A DNA stretch of 64,000 nt from Terriglobus roseus DSM 18391 (GCF_000265425.1 NC_018014.1:4650001-4714000); one strand, 5' to 3'. Shown: positions 44,611-53,583, counted from the first letter of the stretch. Made by a program: numbers and translations. Notes: generated by a model not told the origin, from the sequence alone.

Positions 44611-44949
44611 CTACTTCGCTGGTGTCGACGTCGAGGCCGGAGCGCTGGGAGCGGATGGTGCCGCTGCCGGTGTGCTGGTGGACGAAGATGAATCCGGAGA
44701 CGACGTGCTTGCTGGTTTGCTGTCACCGGAAGCGCTGCTGCCTTCACCGGAGGTGGACTTTGCAGCGGCCTTATTGCCGTAGCCGTCTGCGTACCACCCA
44801 CCGCCCGAGAACTGGAACGACGGTGCGCTGATCTGTTTTTCCAGACGACCGCCGCAGTGCGGGCACTCCGTCAACTCCGGGTCGGAGAACTTCTGCCGCT
44901 TCTCCAGCGCGCGTCCGCAATCGTTGCACTTGTATTCATAGATCGGCAT
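44611..44949 (-). CDS. FmdB-family zinc-ribbon protein
   Basis: The 112-residue protein starts 'MPIYEYKCNDCG', and the second pair 'CPHCGG' follows 22 residues later, giving a four-Cys zinc ribbon. The tail (about residues 58-112) is low-complexity Ser/Pro/Ala/Thr. GAGGAG precedes the ATG by seven bases. It lies 28 bp after serA on the same strand. FmdB-type proteins are tiny predicted regulators with no clear role. Confidence 0.9.
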   Translation of the reverse strand: MPIYEYKCNDCGRALEKRQKFSDPELTECPHCGGRLEKQISAPSFQFSGGGWYADGYGNKAAAKSTSGEGSSASGDSKPASTSSPDSSSSTSTPAAAPSAPSAPASTSTPAK

Positions 44950-44977
44950 AGGGGCTCTCCTCTCGTTTCGGTGTTGG

Positions 44978-46570
44978 TCAGGGCAGTTCGATGGCGCGTA
45001 CGCTGGCGATCGCATCCACCTTGCGCAGAGCGGCGACGACGTCCGCAACCTTTGCGGGCGATGCCTCAATCTGCACCACGGCGAGTGCCTGACCCTGCGG
45101 TACCCGCTGGCTGCGTACGCTGCGGCCCAGTGCGAAGTTGGCGATGTTGACGCCATGCTCGCCGAGTACGGTGCCGATGCGGCCGATGACGCCGGGCACA
45201 TCGTGATTCCGGATTGCAAGCAGCGTTCCCGTCAGCGGCGCTTCGATGTCGATGCCATCGAGCGAGAGCAGACGCGGTGCGTTGCCGTGCAGCACCGTTG
45301 CCGAGGCCGACGCTTCCCCCTCTGCCGAGTGCAGGATCAGCTTCAGGACCGATCCGGCGCCGCCGCTGGCGAACTCCTTCTTGTCTTCCTGTACGCGGAT
45401 ACCGCGCTCCGTTGCAACGGCCGTCGCGTTGATGCGGTTCACATCTGCATCGTTCAACACACCGGCGAGCACCGCGTTGCGGATGAGGTCGGTCTTGCCC
45501 GTTGCGAGACGGCCCGAGTAGGCGATCTCCATGCTTTCAAGATTGCCGGGGGTCGCGTGGCCCAGGAAGATGCCGAGGCGGTTGGCGAGGTCGATGTAGG
45601 GTGCAATCTCGACATACTCTTCACGCGAGAGCGACGGTACGTTGACGGCGTTTTGTACGACGCTGTCCTTGAGGTATGCGCTGACCTGCTGTGCGAGCTG
45701 GATGCCGATGGCTTCCTGTGCTTCGTCGGTCGAGCCGCCGAGGTGCGGCGTGAGGATGACGTTGTCGATGCCGAAGTATGGCGACTCCTTCAACGGCTCG
45801 GTACGGAAGACGTCCAGCGATGCGCCGCCAACCTTACCGCTCTTGAGGCCTTCGACCAGCGCCTCATCCACGATGAGTTCGCCGCGTGCGCAGTTCACGA
45901 TGCGGACGCCCTTCTTCATGATGGCGATGGAGTGCTGGTTGATGAGGCCTTCGGTCTGCGGCGTGAGGCCCACGTGCAGCGTGAGGTAGTCCGACTGCTT
46001 GAAGATGGTGTCGATGTCGACGAGGGTGACGCCGTTCTCACGCGCGATGACGGGAGCGACGAAGGGATCGTAACCGATGAGCTCCATGCCAAAGGCGCGG
46101 GCGCGGCGGGCTACTTCCAGGCCGATGCGACCGAGGCCGACGATGCCGAGCGTCTTGTTGCGAAGCTCCGTGCCCTGCAGGCTCTTCTTCTCCCACTTGC
46201 CGTTGTGCAGCGCTGCGGTCGCCTTGGGGATCTGGCGCGCCATGGTGACCATGAGGCCCAGCGTGAGTTCGGCGACGGCGACGGCGTTGGCGCCGGGCGT
46301 GTTCATGACGACGATGCCGCGCTTGGTGGCAGCTTCTGCGTCAATGTTGTCCACACCCACACCGGCGCGGCCGATGACGCGCAGCTTGGGAGCGTGCTCC
46401 AGCAAAGCGGCATCTGCCTGCACGGCGCTGCGGACGACGAGCGCATCCGCATCGGCGAGTTCGGCCTGGAGGTTGGTGATCTTGTCGGCAGTGACAACCT
46501 GCCACGAAGGCTCCTGTTGAAAGACGGCGAGCGTTGCGGGGGAGACCTTCTCGGCGATAACAATCTTCAT
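44978..46570 (-). CDS. serA: D-3-phosphoglycerate dehydrogenase, long ACT-containing form
   Basis: The 530-residue protein catalyses the first step of serine synthesis. The Rossmann motif is 'GIVGLGRIGLEVA'. The catalytic Arg lies in 'NCARGELI', Glu in 'FRTEP' and His in 'TPHLGGST'. After the catalytic part come an allosteric substrate-binding domain (about 315-440) and a C-terminal ACT domain (about 450-525, 'NHDVPGVIGRIGTVLGEHGVN' in parts), so feedback control by serine is likely. Composite repeat copy B lies about 40 bases upstream of the start, inside the probable promoter or leader. Confidence 0.97.
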   Translation of the reverse strand: MKIVIAEKVSPATLAVFQQEPSWQVVTADKITNLQAELADADALVVRSAVQADAALLEHAPKLRVIGRAGVGVDNIDAEAATKRGIVVMNTPGANAVAVAELTLGLMVTMARQIPKATAALHNGKWEKKSLQGTELRNKTLGIVGLGRIGLEVARRARAFGMELIGYDPFVAPVIARENGVTLVDIDTIFKQSDYLTLHVGLTPQTEGLINQHSIAIMKKGVRIVNCARGELIVDEALVEGLKSGKVGGASLDVFRTEPLKESPYFGIDNVILTPHLGGSTDEAQEAIGIQLAQQVSAYLKDSVVQNAVNVPSLSREEYVEIAPYIDLANRLGIFLGHATPGNLESMEIAYSGRLATGKTDLIRNAVLAGVLNDADVNRINATAVATERGIRVQEDKKEFASGGAGSVLKLILHSAEGEASASATVLHGNAPRLLSLDGIDIEAPLTGTLLAIRNHDVPGVIGRIGTVLGEHGVNIANFALGRSVRSQRVPQGQALAVVQIEASPAKVADVVAALRKVDAIASVRAIELP

Positions 46571-46610
46571 TCGGACTTCTTTCTCTGGTGGCAGTTCGGA
46601 TCGAGAGGGA

Positions 46611-46727
46611 GGTACCCCTCCCCCTGTTTCTCGTAAAAATCAGATTCGAAAGGAGTTGACGATTCCCATTTCGGCAAAAATTAGATTCCAAAGGAGTTAC
46701 GGGTAAAAATTAGATTCCAAAGGAGTT
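46611..46727 (-). repeat. Composite repeat, copy B, upstream of serA
   Basis: On the minus strand three sub-repeats start at 46727, 46698 and 46657 (spacings 29 and 41). Each reads AACTCCTTT plus GAATCTAATTTTT or a one-base variant, and the element ends in a G-rich stretch and GGTACC. It matches copy A at 28009-28126 along its full length. It sits directly ahead of serA, in the same direction. The rest of 46728-46937 shows nothing recognisable. Confidence 0.9.
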
Positions 46728-46937
46728 AGCGCCACGGGTGGAGGTGCGGTGCTCCTGAGAAATCGCTCTGTATCTATTGTAGCGATTTCCGCGGAATTAC
46801 CCGCCACCTGTAAGTCGTTGTCCCCGCTGGGGTTACGTGTTTTCCCTATTGACAGCATTTCGGAAGCCGCGCGAGGCGGCATTTCGCGGTGCGATTTGGG
46901 TCGGGCTTTCAGCCCTCTGCATTTCTTTCATCCCCCT

Positions 46938-47217
46938 GCCCAGGCCTTCGGCCTGGGCTGAGATGTGTCGCGTCTTTGGCGCTTGGTTCGGTGCCTGGCG
47001 GACGGCCTCGTACCAATGAGCGGTCTCAAGCGATGATCCTGGGCGCGGTTCAAACGATGGTTCGCGCCGAGCTGAAGGTCCGCGGCCGATGGCAGAAGAT
47101 TCGGATACCTATGGCGGCCAGTGGAGTTTGTCGCGGGCCTACAGCCCGCATTTTTCTCCCTGTTCCCGAAACCCAGGGCTTTGCCCTGGGCTAGGAAGTC
47201 GCGGACCTTCAGTCCGC
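46938..47217. repeat. Group of four REP-like palindromes
   Basis: Units are 46938-46958 (GCCCAGGCCT/CGGCCTGGGC around a T-rich centre), 47133-47149 (GCGGGCCTACAGCCCGC, followed by five Ts), 47172-47190 (CCCAGGGCTTTGCCCTGGG) and 47201-47217 (GCGGACCTTCAGTCCGC). They share a small central loop and stems unrelated in sequence. Together with copy B and the 13-bp tandem array they fill the 814-bp gap 46571-47384; no credible gene lies there. Confidence 0.85.
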
Positions 47218-47244
47218 TGGGAGCCAGACGGTATGCGATTGAAC

Positions 47245-47320
47245 GGTGCACGAAGCCGGTGCGCGAAGCCGGTGCGCGAAGCCGGTGCGCGAAGCCGGTG
47301 CGCGAAGCCGGTGCGCGATT
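47245..47320. repeat. 13-bp tandem repeat, five and a part copies
   Basis: The unit GGTGCGCGAAGCC is repeated from 47245 to 47309, the first copy with one change, and ends in a partial copy. Thirteen bases is not a multiple of three, so no reading frame is kept. It lies 65 bp upstream of the next gene and is likely a copy-number-variable spacer. Confidence 0.9.
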
Positions 47321-47384
47321 GGATGGCGCGCGTTCGGCGTAGCTTGCGCTCGTCTGCGAGGTCACATTGGGCGATACTGCCGAG

Positions 47385-47846
47385 ATGATGTCTGAAACCG
47401 ATCCTCATCAAGCGCCTGCGAGCGTAGAAGAACTCGATGCGTTCCTGCGCGCGTTTGAGGCGGGCAGCCTGCCGAAGTCGCGATGGACACACGAAGGGCA
47501 CCTGGTGGCCGGGGCGCATTATGTCTACCTGTTCGGCGAAGCACGCGCCATGGGTCACATGCGCGACCGGGTACGCGCCTATAACCACGCCGTGGGGACA
47601 GCAAATACCGCGACCAGCGGCTATCACGAGACGCTGACGCGGATGTGGATCGGGGCACTGGTGCGTCTGCTGCGTGCTTCGCACGGGACGTCACGGCTCG
47701 GGTTTGTGCAGCTTGCGGTGGAACGCTTTGGGCCGCGGCGTGATCTGCACACGCTGCTGTACGACTTCGATGTGGTGAAGGACCAGCGGGCCCGCGCGGT
47801 GTGGGTGGAACCGACCGGCCAGTTGCCGGTGGACTTGTTTCGATAG
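47385..47846 (+). CDS. Conserved hypothetical protein (WTHxxHL type)
   Basis: The 153-residue soluble protein has 'SRWTHEGHLVAG', 'RVRAYNHAVGTANTATSGYHETLT' in parts, and the ending 'VWVEPTGQLP'. The same order of W-T-H-x-x-H-L, N-T-x-T-x-G-Y-H-E-T and W-V-E-P is seen in a widely distributed uncharacterised bacterial family. The His residues could bind a metal. Start is one of two adjacent ATGs (47385 or 47388). No operon partner. Confidence 0.75.
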   Translation: MMSETDPHQAPASVEELDAFLRAFEAGSLPKSRWTHEGHLVAGAHYVYLFGEARAMGHMRDRVRAYNHAVGTANTATSGYHETLTRMWIGALVRLLRASHGTSRLGFVQLAVERFGPRRDLHTLLYDFDVVKDQRARAVWVEPTGQLPVDLFR

Positions 47847-47888
47847 CTTCTTGGAGGGTTAGCGGCGCTGCGGGTTGCGCGGCGCGCG

Positions 47889-47929
47889 ATAACCCACCCT
47901 TTGCTGCGCAAAGAATGGGGCACCCGGTG
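47889..47929. repeat. Dispersed palindromic repeat (GGGTGCCCCA type), reverse orientation
   Basis: ATAACCCACCCTTTGCTGCG continues to CACCCGGTG. Its reverse complement shares head and tail with 27770-27818, while the central stem differs but still pairs. It lies between the hypothetical gene and ligA. Confidence 0.8.
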
Positions 47930-48010
47930 TGGTGGCGCTGCGCAAAGGGTTGGAGCACCCGGAGTGCTGGAGCTGCGATTCGGCTGAAACGTCCTAAACT
48001 GCATAGGTCT

Positions 48011-50242
48011 ATGTCAAAAGCGAACCAGGCCGACGGAACCGTACCGCAGCAGATCGACGCACTGCGCACCGAGATTGTTCACCATGAGCACCTGTACTAC
48101 GTGCTGGATCAGCCGACGCTGACGGATGCGCAGTACGACAAGCTGGTGAACCGGCTGAAGGCGTTGGAGACGGAGCATCCGGAGCTGGTGACGCCCGATT
48201 CGCCGACGCAGCGTGTGGGCGGCAAGGTGAAGGATGGCTTTGCTAAGGTGGCGCATTCTCGACCGATGCTTTCGCTGGATAACGCCTACAACGAAGAGGA
48301 ATTGCGCGCATGGGCCGACCGTGTGCGTGGCGCGCTGCACTCGAGCGATGTGCTGGAATTTGTCTGCGAGTACAAGCTGGATGGTCTTTCGCTGGCAGTT
48401 GAGTATGTTCCGGGAAGCCATCGATCGTCTCATGCTGGGAAGCAAGTGACCCCCGCCGCCTATCTCGACAGAGCCATAACACGGGGTGACGGTACGACGG
48501 GAGAGGATGTAACCCTCAACGTCCGTACGATGCATACCGTTCCGTTGTCGATACAAGGCGGCAAGCTTGCCCAACTAGGTATGCCGGACTCCTTCGAAGT
48601 GCGCGGAGAAGTGATCATGCCTCACCGCTCTTTCCAAAGACTCAACAGAGAGCGTAAAGAAGCTGGACAGTCTGAAGCTGCAAATCCCCGTAACGCCGCT
48701 GCGGGAACGGTCCGAACGGTAGATCCTCAGATCGTGGCTCGAAGGGGCCTAGAGTTTTGCCCATACTTCCTCTTTGTGCAGCGGGACGATCTTTACTTCC
48801 AAGAAAAGCAGCACATCTTTGAAAAGCAATCTGACGCGTTGAATGTGCTGACGGATCTTGGGTTCAAAGTAAATCCGAATAGGCTCCTGACGTCGAGTAT
48901 TGCGGAGGTTCTTTCCTTCATTGCAGAGGCTGAGACGAAGCGCGACACGCTTGGCTATGAGATTGACGGCATCGTGATCAAGGTGAACGCGGTTGCGCAA
49001 CAGCGGCGGCTTGGATTTACGGGCAAGGCACCGCGATGGGCGATTGCGTATAAGTTTCCTGCGCGTGGTGCGGTGACGAAGCTGCTGAATGTTCTGTTTC
49101 AAGTGGGTCGGACGGGCAAGCTGACGCCGGTTGCTGCGCTGGATCCCGTGGGGATTGGTGGCATTACCGTTGGGCGCGCTACGCTGCATAACCCCGACGA
49201 GATTGCGCGTCTGGGTGTGCGCATTGGCGACTATGTTGCCGTGGAGCGTGGCGGCGATGTGATTCCAAAGATCACCGAGGTGGTCGAGGACGCGGAGCAT
49301 CCGCGCGGCACGAAGGAGATTGTCTTCCCGACGCATTGCCCCAAGTGCAAAGAGCCGGTGGTGCGCGAGGATGGCGAGATCGATTTTCGCTGTGTGAATG
49401 CGAGCTGTCCGGCGCGATTGAGCGAAGAGTTGCTGCACTATGCCTCGCGTGGCGTGATGAACATTGAGGGCCTGGGCGAAGCGATGGTGGCGCAGTTGCT
49501 GGGTCATCCGCTGAACGATCCTGTCTCGCTGGCGGATGTGGAAGCGCCGGATGCGCCGATGTCACTGGATGTGCGCGATGCGGAGATGGTGGAAGAGTCG
49601 AACGACACGACGGCCGATGAGCCGACGCGGACGGCGCTGGTGCATACGGTTGCGGATCTTTACACGTTGACGACCGACGACCTGCTGAAGCTGGAACGTG
49701 TGGGGCCGAAGACTGCGGAGTCGTTGATTGCGCAGATTGACCGGTCGCGATCTGCGCCGCTGTATCGGGTGCTGCTGGGTCTGGGCATTCGTCATGTGGG
49801 TGAGCGCACTGCGCAAGACCTGGCCGATACGTTTGGCAGCATGGATGCCATCATGACCGCCACGGAAGAAGAGCTGGTGCGCGCGGAGGGCATTGGACCG
49901 ATCGTTGCGAAGACGATCGTCGATTACTTCAGCATCGACAAGAATCGTGCGCTGGTGGAAGCGCTGCGTGCGCAGGGTCTGCAGTTCACGGCTGAGAAGC
50001 GCGTTGTCGGTACCGCGCTTGCAGGCCTGACCTTCGTGCTGACCGGCACACTGCCGACGCTGACGCGCGATGAAGCGAAGGCTCGCATCGAGGCCGCGGG
50101 AGGCAAGGTGTCCGGCACGGTGTCAAAGAAGACGAGTCATGTGGTCGCTGGAGAAGAGGCTGGCAGCAAGCTGGATAAGGCCCGGGATCTGGGTGTGAGC
50201 GTGTTGAGCGAGCAGGATCTGCTGGAGATGCTGGGAAAATGA
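48011..50242 (+). CDS. ligA: NAD-dependent DNA ligase
   Basis: The 743-residue protein seals nicks in replication and repair. Domain Ia has the NAD-binding YY ('HEHLYYVLD'). The adenylation Lys is K122 in 'EYKLDG'. The OB fold, four-Cys zinc finger ('CPKCKEP...CVNASCPAR'), helix-hairpin-helix repeats ('LLKLERVGPKTAESL' and after) and a C-terminal BRCT domain (about 665-743) follow. An insert of about 35 residues near 495-535 lies between zinc finger and HhH region. The start at 48011 fits the family. Bases about 48400-48920 use codons (AGA, ATA, CTA, GTA) that are scarce in the rest of the gene. Confidence 0.97.
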   Translation: MSKANQADGTVPQQIDALRTEIVHHEHLYYVLDQPTLTDAQYDKLVNRLKALETEHPELVTPDSPTQRVGGKVKDGFAKVAHSRPMLSLDNAYNEEELRAWADRVRGALHSSDVLEFVCEYKLDGLSLAVEYVPGSHRSSHAGKQVTPAAYLDRAITRGDGTTGEDVTLNVRTMHTVPLSIQGGKLAQLGMPDSFEVRGEVIMPHRSFQRLNRERKEAGQSEAANPRNAAAGTVRTVDPQIVARRGLEFCPYFLFVQRDDLYFQEKQHIFEKQSDALNVLTDLGFKVNPNRLLTSSIAEVLSFIAEAETKRDTLGYEIDGIVIKVNAVAQQRRLGFTGKAPRWAIAYKFPARGAVTKLLNVLFQVGRTGKLTPVAALDPVGIGGITVGRATLHNPDEIARLGVRIGDYVAVERGGDVIPKITEVVEDAEHPRGTKEIVFPTHCPKCKEPVVREDGEIDFRCVNASCPARLSEELLHYASRGVMNIEGLGEAMVAQLLGHPLNDPVSLADVEAPDAPMSLDVRDAEMVEESNDTTADEPTRTALVHTVADLYTLTTDDLLKLERVGPKTAESLIAQIDRSRSAPLYRVLLGLGIRHVGERTAQDLADTFGSMDAIMTATEEELVRAEGIGPIVAKTIVDYFSIDKNRALVEALRAQGLQFTAEKRVVGTALAGLTFVLTGTLPTLTRDEAKARIEAAGGKVSGTVSKKTSHVVAGEEAGSKLDKARDLGVSVLSEQDLLEMLGK

Positions 50243-50362
50243 GCCAAATGCGGCAAAGAGTTCCTGAAATGCGTGGTTTTCTCGCCGTTTTGGAAGATCT
50301 TTCCCGTAGAAAGTGGTGCATCTGAAGGTCTAGTCTTCACAAACGATGAGGAGGTAGACCGA

Positions 50363-50530
50363 ATGAATCTTCTGAAATGGATGTTGGCTACGGCCATGGT
50401 TCTGGATGTAGCCCTGATGATGACGGGCACCGTGAATGCAGCTTCGTCGAGCCCGGAGCAAACGGTTGGCTACACAGTCGATAGCGCGAGTACCTCCACC
50501 GCCTTCAACCTGAATCCCAGCATCCGGTAG
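50363..50530 (+). CDS. Small exported peptide, 55 residues
   Basis: A strong ribosome site (GAGGAGGT) lies about seven bases before the ATG. Residues 1-27 form a signal peptide ending VNAAS, leaving a mature part of about 28 residues rich in Ser and Thr, with no Cys. No family is recognised. The gene stands alone between ligA and the convergent beta-helix gene. The ribosome site and signal peptide make it more than a chance frame, but expression is unproven. Confidence 0.6.
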   Translation: MNLLKWMLATAMVLDVALMMTGTVNAASSSPEQTVGYTVDSASTSTAFNLNPSIR

Positions 50531-50640
50531 TTCAAGTGAGGTGGCGCATCACGGCCCACCGATGCTCCTGTTCTGGAGAGCATTGTGTATAGGGGCCGCA
50601 GATGCGCCGCTCGCTTCCCCCAGCAAGTTCTTGAGGCTAG

Positions 50641-53583
50641 CTAAGGCTTTGCGCCCGTGGCTGCCGTGCGGATTGCGTAGAGCGCAGTACGCGCGCCGAT
50701 GTACAGCGTCTTTCCGTCGGCACCGCCGAAGGCCAGCGAGCCGGGGCGTTCCGGCACTTCAAGTGTGCCGAGTAGTTTTCCCTGTGGTGTGTACACGAAG
50801 ACCTGAGCGCCTGCGATGTAGAGGTTGCCGGCGGTATCGCTGACGACTGAGGTGCCGCTGCGCGGGAAGAGTGTGGCTGCGCTGAGGTGCGTCAGTGAAT
50901 CGAGTGTGAGTCGGTAGACCTTATCGTCTTCTTCGCTGATGGCATACCGCGATGCACCCTGTTTGATGGGGGCGAGTTGCACCGCTTGCAAAAGGCCCTT
51001 CCAACTGCCACCTGCCATGATGGCCGTGTCGGTACCCGGAGCGTAGTAGAAGCTGCGTGGTTCGTCTTCGACCGCGTGCATGAGTGCCATGTTGCTGCGT
51101 GGTGCGTAGACGTAGCCCTGGTGCGCGACCATGCGTTGCACGCTGCCGATGTCGTTATGGAAGCCGGTTGGCAGCATGAGTGTGGTGTTGGCGCGGGCGT
51201 CTTCTGCTGCGAGCTTCTTTGCGGAGTTGGTATTCGTGTCGATGGCGTAGACGGCCTTGTCGAAGTCGAGCGCGAGCAGTGTTCCGTGGCCTGCGTAGCC
51301 GAGTGCCATGGGTGTTTCGACTGATTTGGTCACGGTCACAACGGCTTTGTTCGCTGCGTCCCAGCGGGCGATGGTGTGCATGGCTGCGTCGGTGAAGTAG
51401 AGGTCGCCGTGTTCGCCGGGGACGAGGCCGGCGATGTTGCTGAAGGTGCCTGCCGTGGTTCGTCGCTGGAGAGACGATCCTGCTTCAAAGGCGGCGGGCA
51501 CGGGTAGCGGCGAGCCGGGATGGACGGTGTTGTTGAGCGTGAAGGCGGTGAAGTCGTGGGTGCGGATGCTGACGTTGCGTGTGCTGTCGATGAGCGCATT
51601 GTCGAAGGCGAGCCGCGTCATGCTGAAGACGTGCATGTTCGCGAAGCGGATGTTGTCCGCGCGTGTTGCGGTAACGGCCGTGGGCTGCGGGATGACGTTG
51701 CGTGAGACGCGGTAGTTGAAGAGGTTGGCGAAGGTGATGTCGTGGGAGTCGATGAGTTCGAGGGGCATCGCCTCTGCGCCGTTCGGCTTCTCTTCTTCTG
51801 TCTGCAGTGCGTAGACGGTCCAGTTGGCTGCGTGGTGGAACTGGACTTCGTTGTGCATGTGGTGTTCGCACGAGATCTGGTAGGCGACGGAGGGCGTGGT
51901 GGTGTTCTCAATGAGCAGGCCTGCGTTGGCCGTGGTGTCGGCCGTCCATACGTCGCGGATGATGCCGCCACCACCATCGCGCACCCACAGGCTGGGGTGC
52001 TGCGAGCTGCGCATATCTGGCCCCTGCGGGCCTTGTGGATTGAACGGCCGTTGCGGGTATTTGGGCGCTAGCAGTGGTGAGCCGCGAAGGCCTGCGGGGA
52101 AGTTCACGTCCTGCAGGAAGGACTTGGGTCCGCTCTTCCACACGATGCCTGCGGCACGCGGCGCGACGCTGCCGGTGAAGATGCCGATGCCGGTGACGAT
52201 CTCGTGGCCTGCGGTGGAGGATTCGATGAGGGGGATGGGCGCGCCCTCGCCCATGAAGTTGGGGTCGTTGTCGTTGAGCACGATGGCTGTGGCGACGGGC
52301 GACAGGCCGATCAGAACGGAGTCCGCCTTGAGGTGCAGTGTGCCGCGGACGCGGTAGAGACCCATGGGGAAGTAGAGGACGGGATGCGTATCGATGGCGT
52401 GCTGCAGGGCCGTGGTGTCGTCGGTGCCACCGTCGCCTGTTACGCCGAGGGTGCGCACGTTGGTCCATGCGCTGACGGGCGGCAGTGCCGGAATGTCGGT
52501 GGCGACGGCCTTAGGCGCCGCGGTCAGTTTGTGTTCCCTGTGGCGCAGGGCGATCGCGCCTTCGCGGCCGTTGGCATCGATCTCCTGACCTACGGTGAGG
52601 CGATCTTCCACGAAGTGTGGGGATGGCGCGTTGATCGGACTGAAGGCTGCGATGTTGTTGTGCGTAGCCTCGAGCAGCTTTGCGACATGCGCGCACTGCA
52701 TGTGGTCAAGCGTGACCTGGTGATGCTGGCTGGTGGTGTCGCCGAGGACGATGGCACTGCGTGTGATGTCGCGCAGCAACAAGTCGCGGGCGTAGAGCTG
52801 CTCCGGCATGTTGACCGGGATTTCGATGGCGATGGGTGTGCGCTCGATGGTGTCGCGCACGAGTGTCATGCCGACTTCCTGCGTTCGAATGGCGGCGACG
52901 CGCTGACCACTGAGGTGCGAGTCCATCAGCAGAAACTGCCATGCGGGCGAGGTGCGCACGGAGACGATGCCGTAGTCACCGCCGTCGATTTCGAGCGTGT
53001 CGGCCTGGTTGCCGACGTCTTCTAATGCGGCGCGGCCCTTGCCGACGGCGAAGTGGATGTGCGAGAGGAACGAGTGCTGCGCGACGTGGAAGCGGATGCA
53101 GATGGCTGCGGGATTGCCATCACCAACCTCGAAATCGACATTACTCACACCGCTGTAAAAAGTGAACTCATTGGCGTCGACGATCTCGGCACCCGCAGCG
53201 ACCTTGCGCGAGGCGAATTGCAGCATGTAGCGACCGGTGCCGAGGAAGTCGTGTCCTGTCTGGTAGCCCGGGGTGTTGGGTGCAAGGGTGAGTACTGGCC
53301 GGCTCGCACCATAGCCGATGAGGCGGACGCCGGACCAGAGATGCAGCGTTTGCGTGACGCGATAGCGGCCCTGTGGAAGGAAGACGATGCCCTGCCCCGT
53401 GGTGTCCGCAACACGATCAATCGCAGCCTGTAGCGCGGCTGTATCGTCTGCGATGCCGTCTGCGTGAAGGCCCATCGTCGCGTCTGCCGTGATGGCCAGT
53501 GGGTCCGCCGGTCGTGCGGTGTACAGCGACTGCGCGGCCGCGGGCAAAGCCAGCAGCAGAAGTACGGTAGCAAAGAATTTCAT
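50641..53583 (-). CDS. Exported right-handed beta-helix protein (pectate-lyase-superfamily/GH55-like) with C-terminal propeller
   Basis: The 980-residue protein has a signal peptide (about 1-17). It contains two pectate-lyase-superfamily starts: 'DGIADDTAALQAAIDRV' near residue 42 and 'GDGGTDDTTALQHAIDTH' near 390. Each is followed by 'FLPQGRYRV' or 'YFPMGLYRVRGTL', which is the twin beta-helix layout of GH55-type enzymes. From about 690 a six-bladed NHL/gluconolactonase-like propeller follows ('DLYFTDAAMHTIARWD', 'NLYIAGAQVFVY'). It probably degrades a polysaccharide outside the cell; substrate is unknown. ATG 53583 gives the signal peptide; longer upstream starts cross the promoter region. 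Confidence 0.85.
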   Translation of the reverse strand: MKFFATVLLLLALPAAAQSLYTARPADPLAITADATMGLHADGIADDTAALQAAIDRVADTTGQGIVFLPQGRYRVTQTLHLWSGVRLIGYGASRPVLTLAPNTPGYQTGHDFLGTGRYMLQFASRKVAAGAEIVDANEFTFYSGVSNVDFEVGDGNPAAICIRFHVAQHSFLSHIHFAVGKGRAALEDVGNQADTLEIDGGDYGIVSVRTSPAWQFLLMDSHLSGQRVAAIRTQEVGMTLVRDTIERTPIAIEIPVNMPEQLYARDLLLRDITRSAIVLGDTTSQHHQVTLDHMQCAHVAKLLEATHNNIAAFSPINAPSPHFVEDRLTVGQEIDANGREGAIALRHREHKLTAAPKAVATDIPALPPVSAWTNVRTLGVTGDGGTDDTTALQHAIDTHPVLYFPMGLYRVRGTLHLKADSVLIGLSPVATAIVLNDNDPNFMGEGAPIPLIESSTAGHEIVTGIGIFTGSVAPRAAGIVWKSGPKSFLQDVNFPAGLRGSPLLAPKYPQRPFNPQGPQGPDMRSSQHPSLWVRDGGGGIIRDVWTADTTANAGLLIENTTTPSVAYQISCEHHMHNEVQFHHAANWTVYALQTEEEKPNGAEAMPLELIDSHDITFANLFNYRVSRNVIPQPTAVTATRADNIRFANMHVFSMTRLAFDNALIDSTRNVSIRTHDFTAFTLNNTVHPGSPLPVPAAFEAGSSLQRRTTAGTFSNIAGLVPGEHGDLYFTDAAMHTIARWDAANKAVVTVTKSVETPMALGYAGHGTLLALDFDKAVYAIDTNTNSAKKLAAEDARANTTLMLPTGFHNDIGSVQRMVAHQGYVYAPRSNMALMHAVEDEPRSFYYAPGTDTAIMAGGSWKGLLQAVQLAPIKQGASRYAISEEDDKVYRLTLDSLTHLSAATLFPRSGTSVVSDTAGNLYIAGAQVFVYTPQGKLLGTLEVPERPGSLAFGGADGKTLYIGARTALYAIRTAATGAKP

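Noticed and set aside
45155..46636. Long plus-strand frame opposite serA
   Set aside because: serA is unambiguous on the minus strand; the antisense product is Val/Asp/Arg-rich with no family.
46611..46727. A serA riboswitch
   Set aside because: The same element occurs at the 3' side of galU in opposing orientation, which does not fit a gene-specific leader sensor.
47245..47320. CRISPR-like array
   Set aside because: Units are contiguous 13-bp copies without spacers, and no cas genes are present.
46889..47388. Several short overlapping frames in the repeat-rich gap
   Set aside because: They cross palindromes and the 13-bp array, share no homology and have no ribosome sites.
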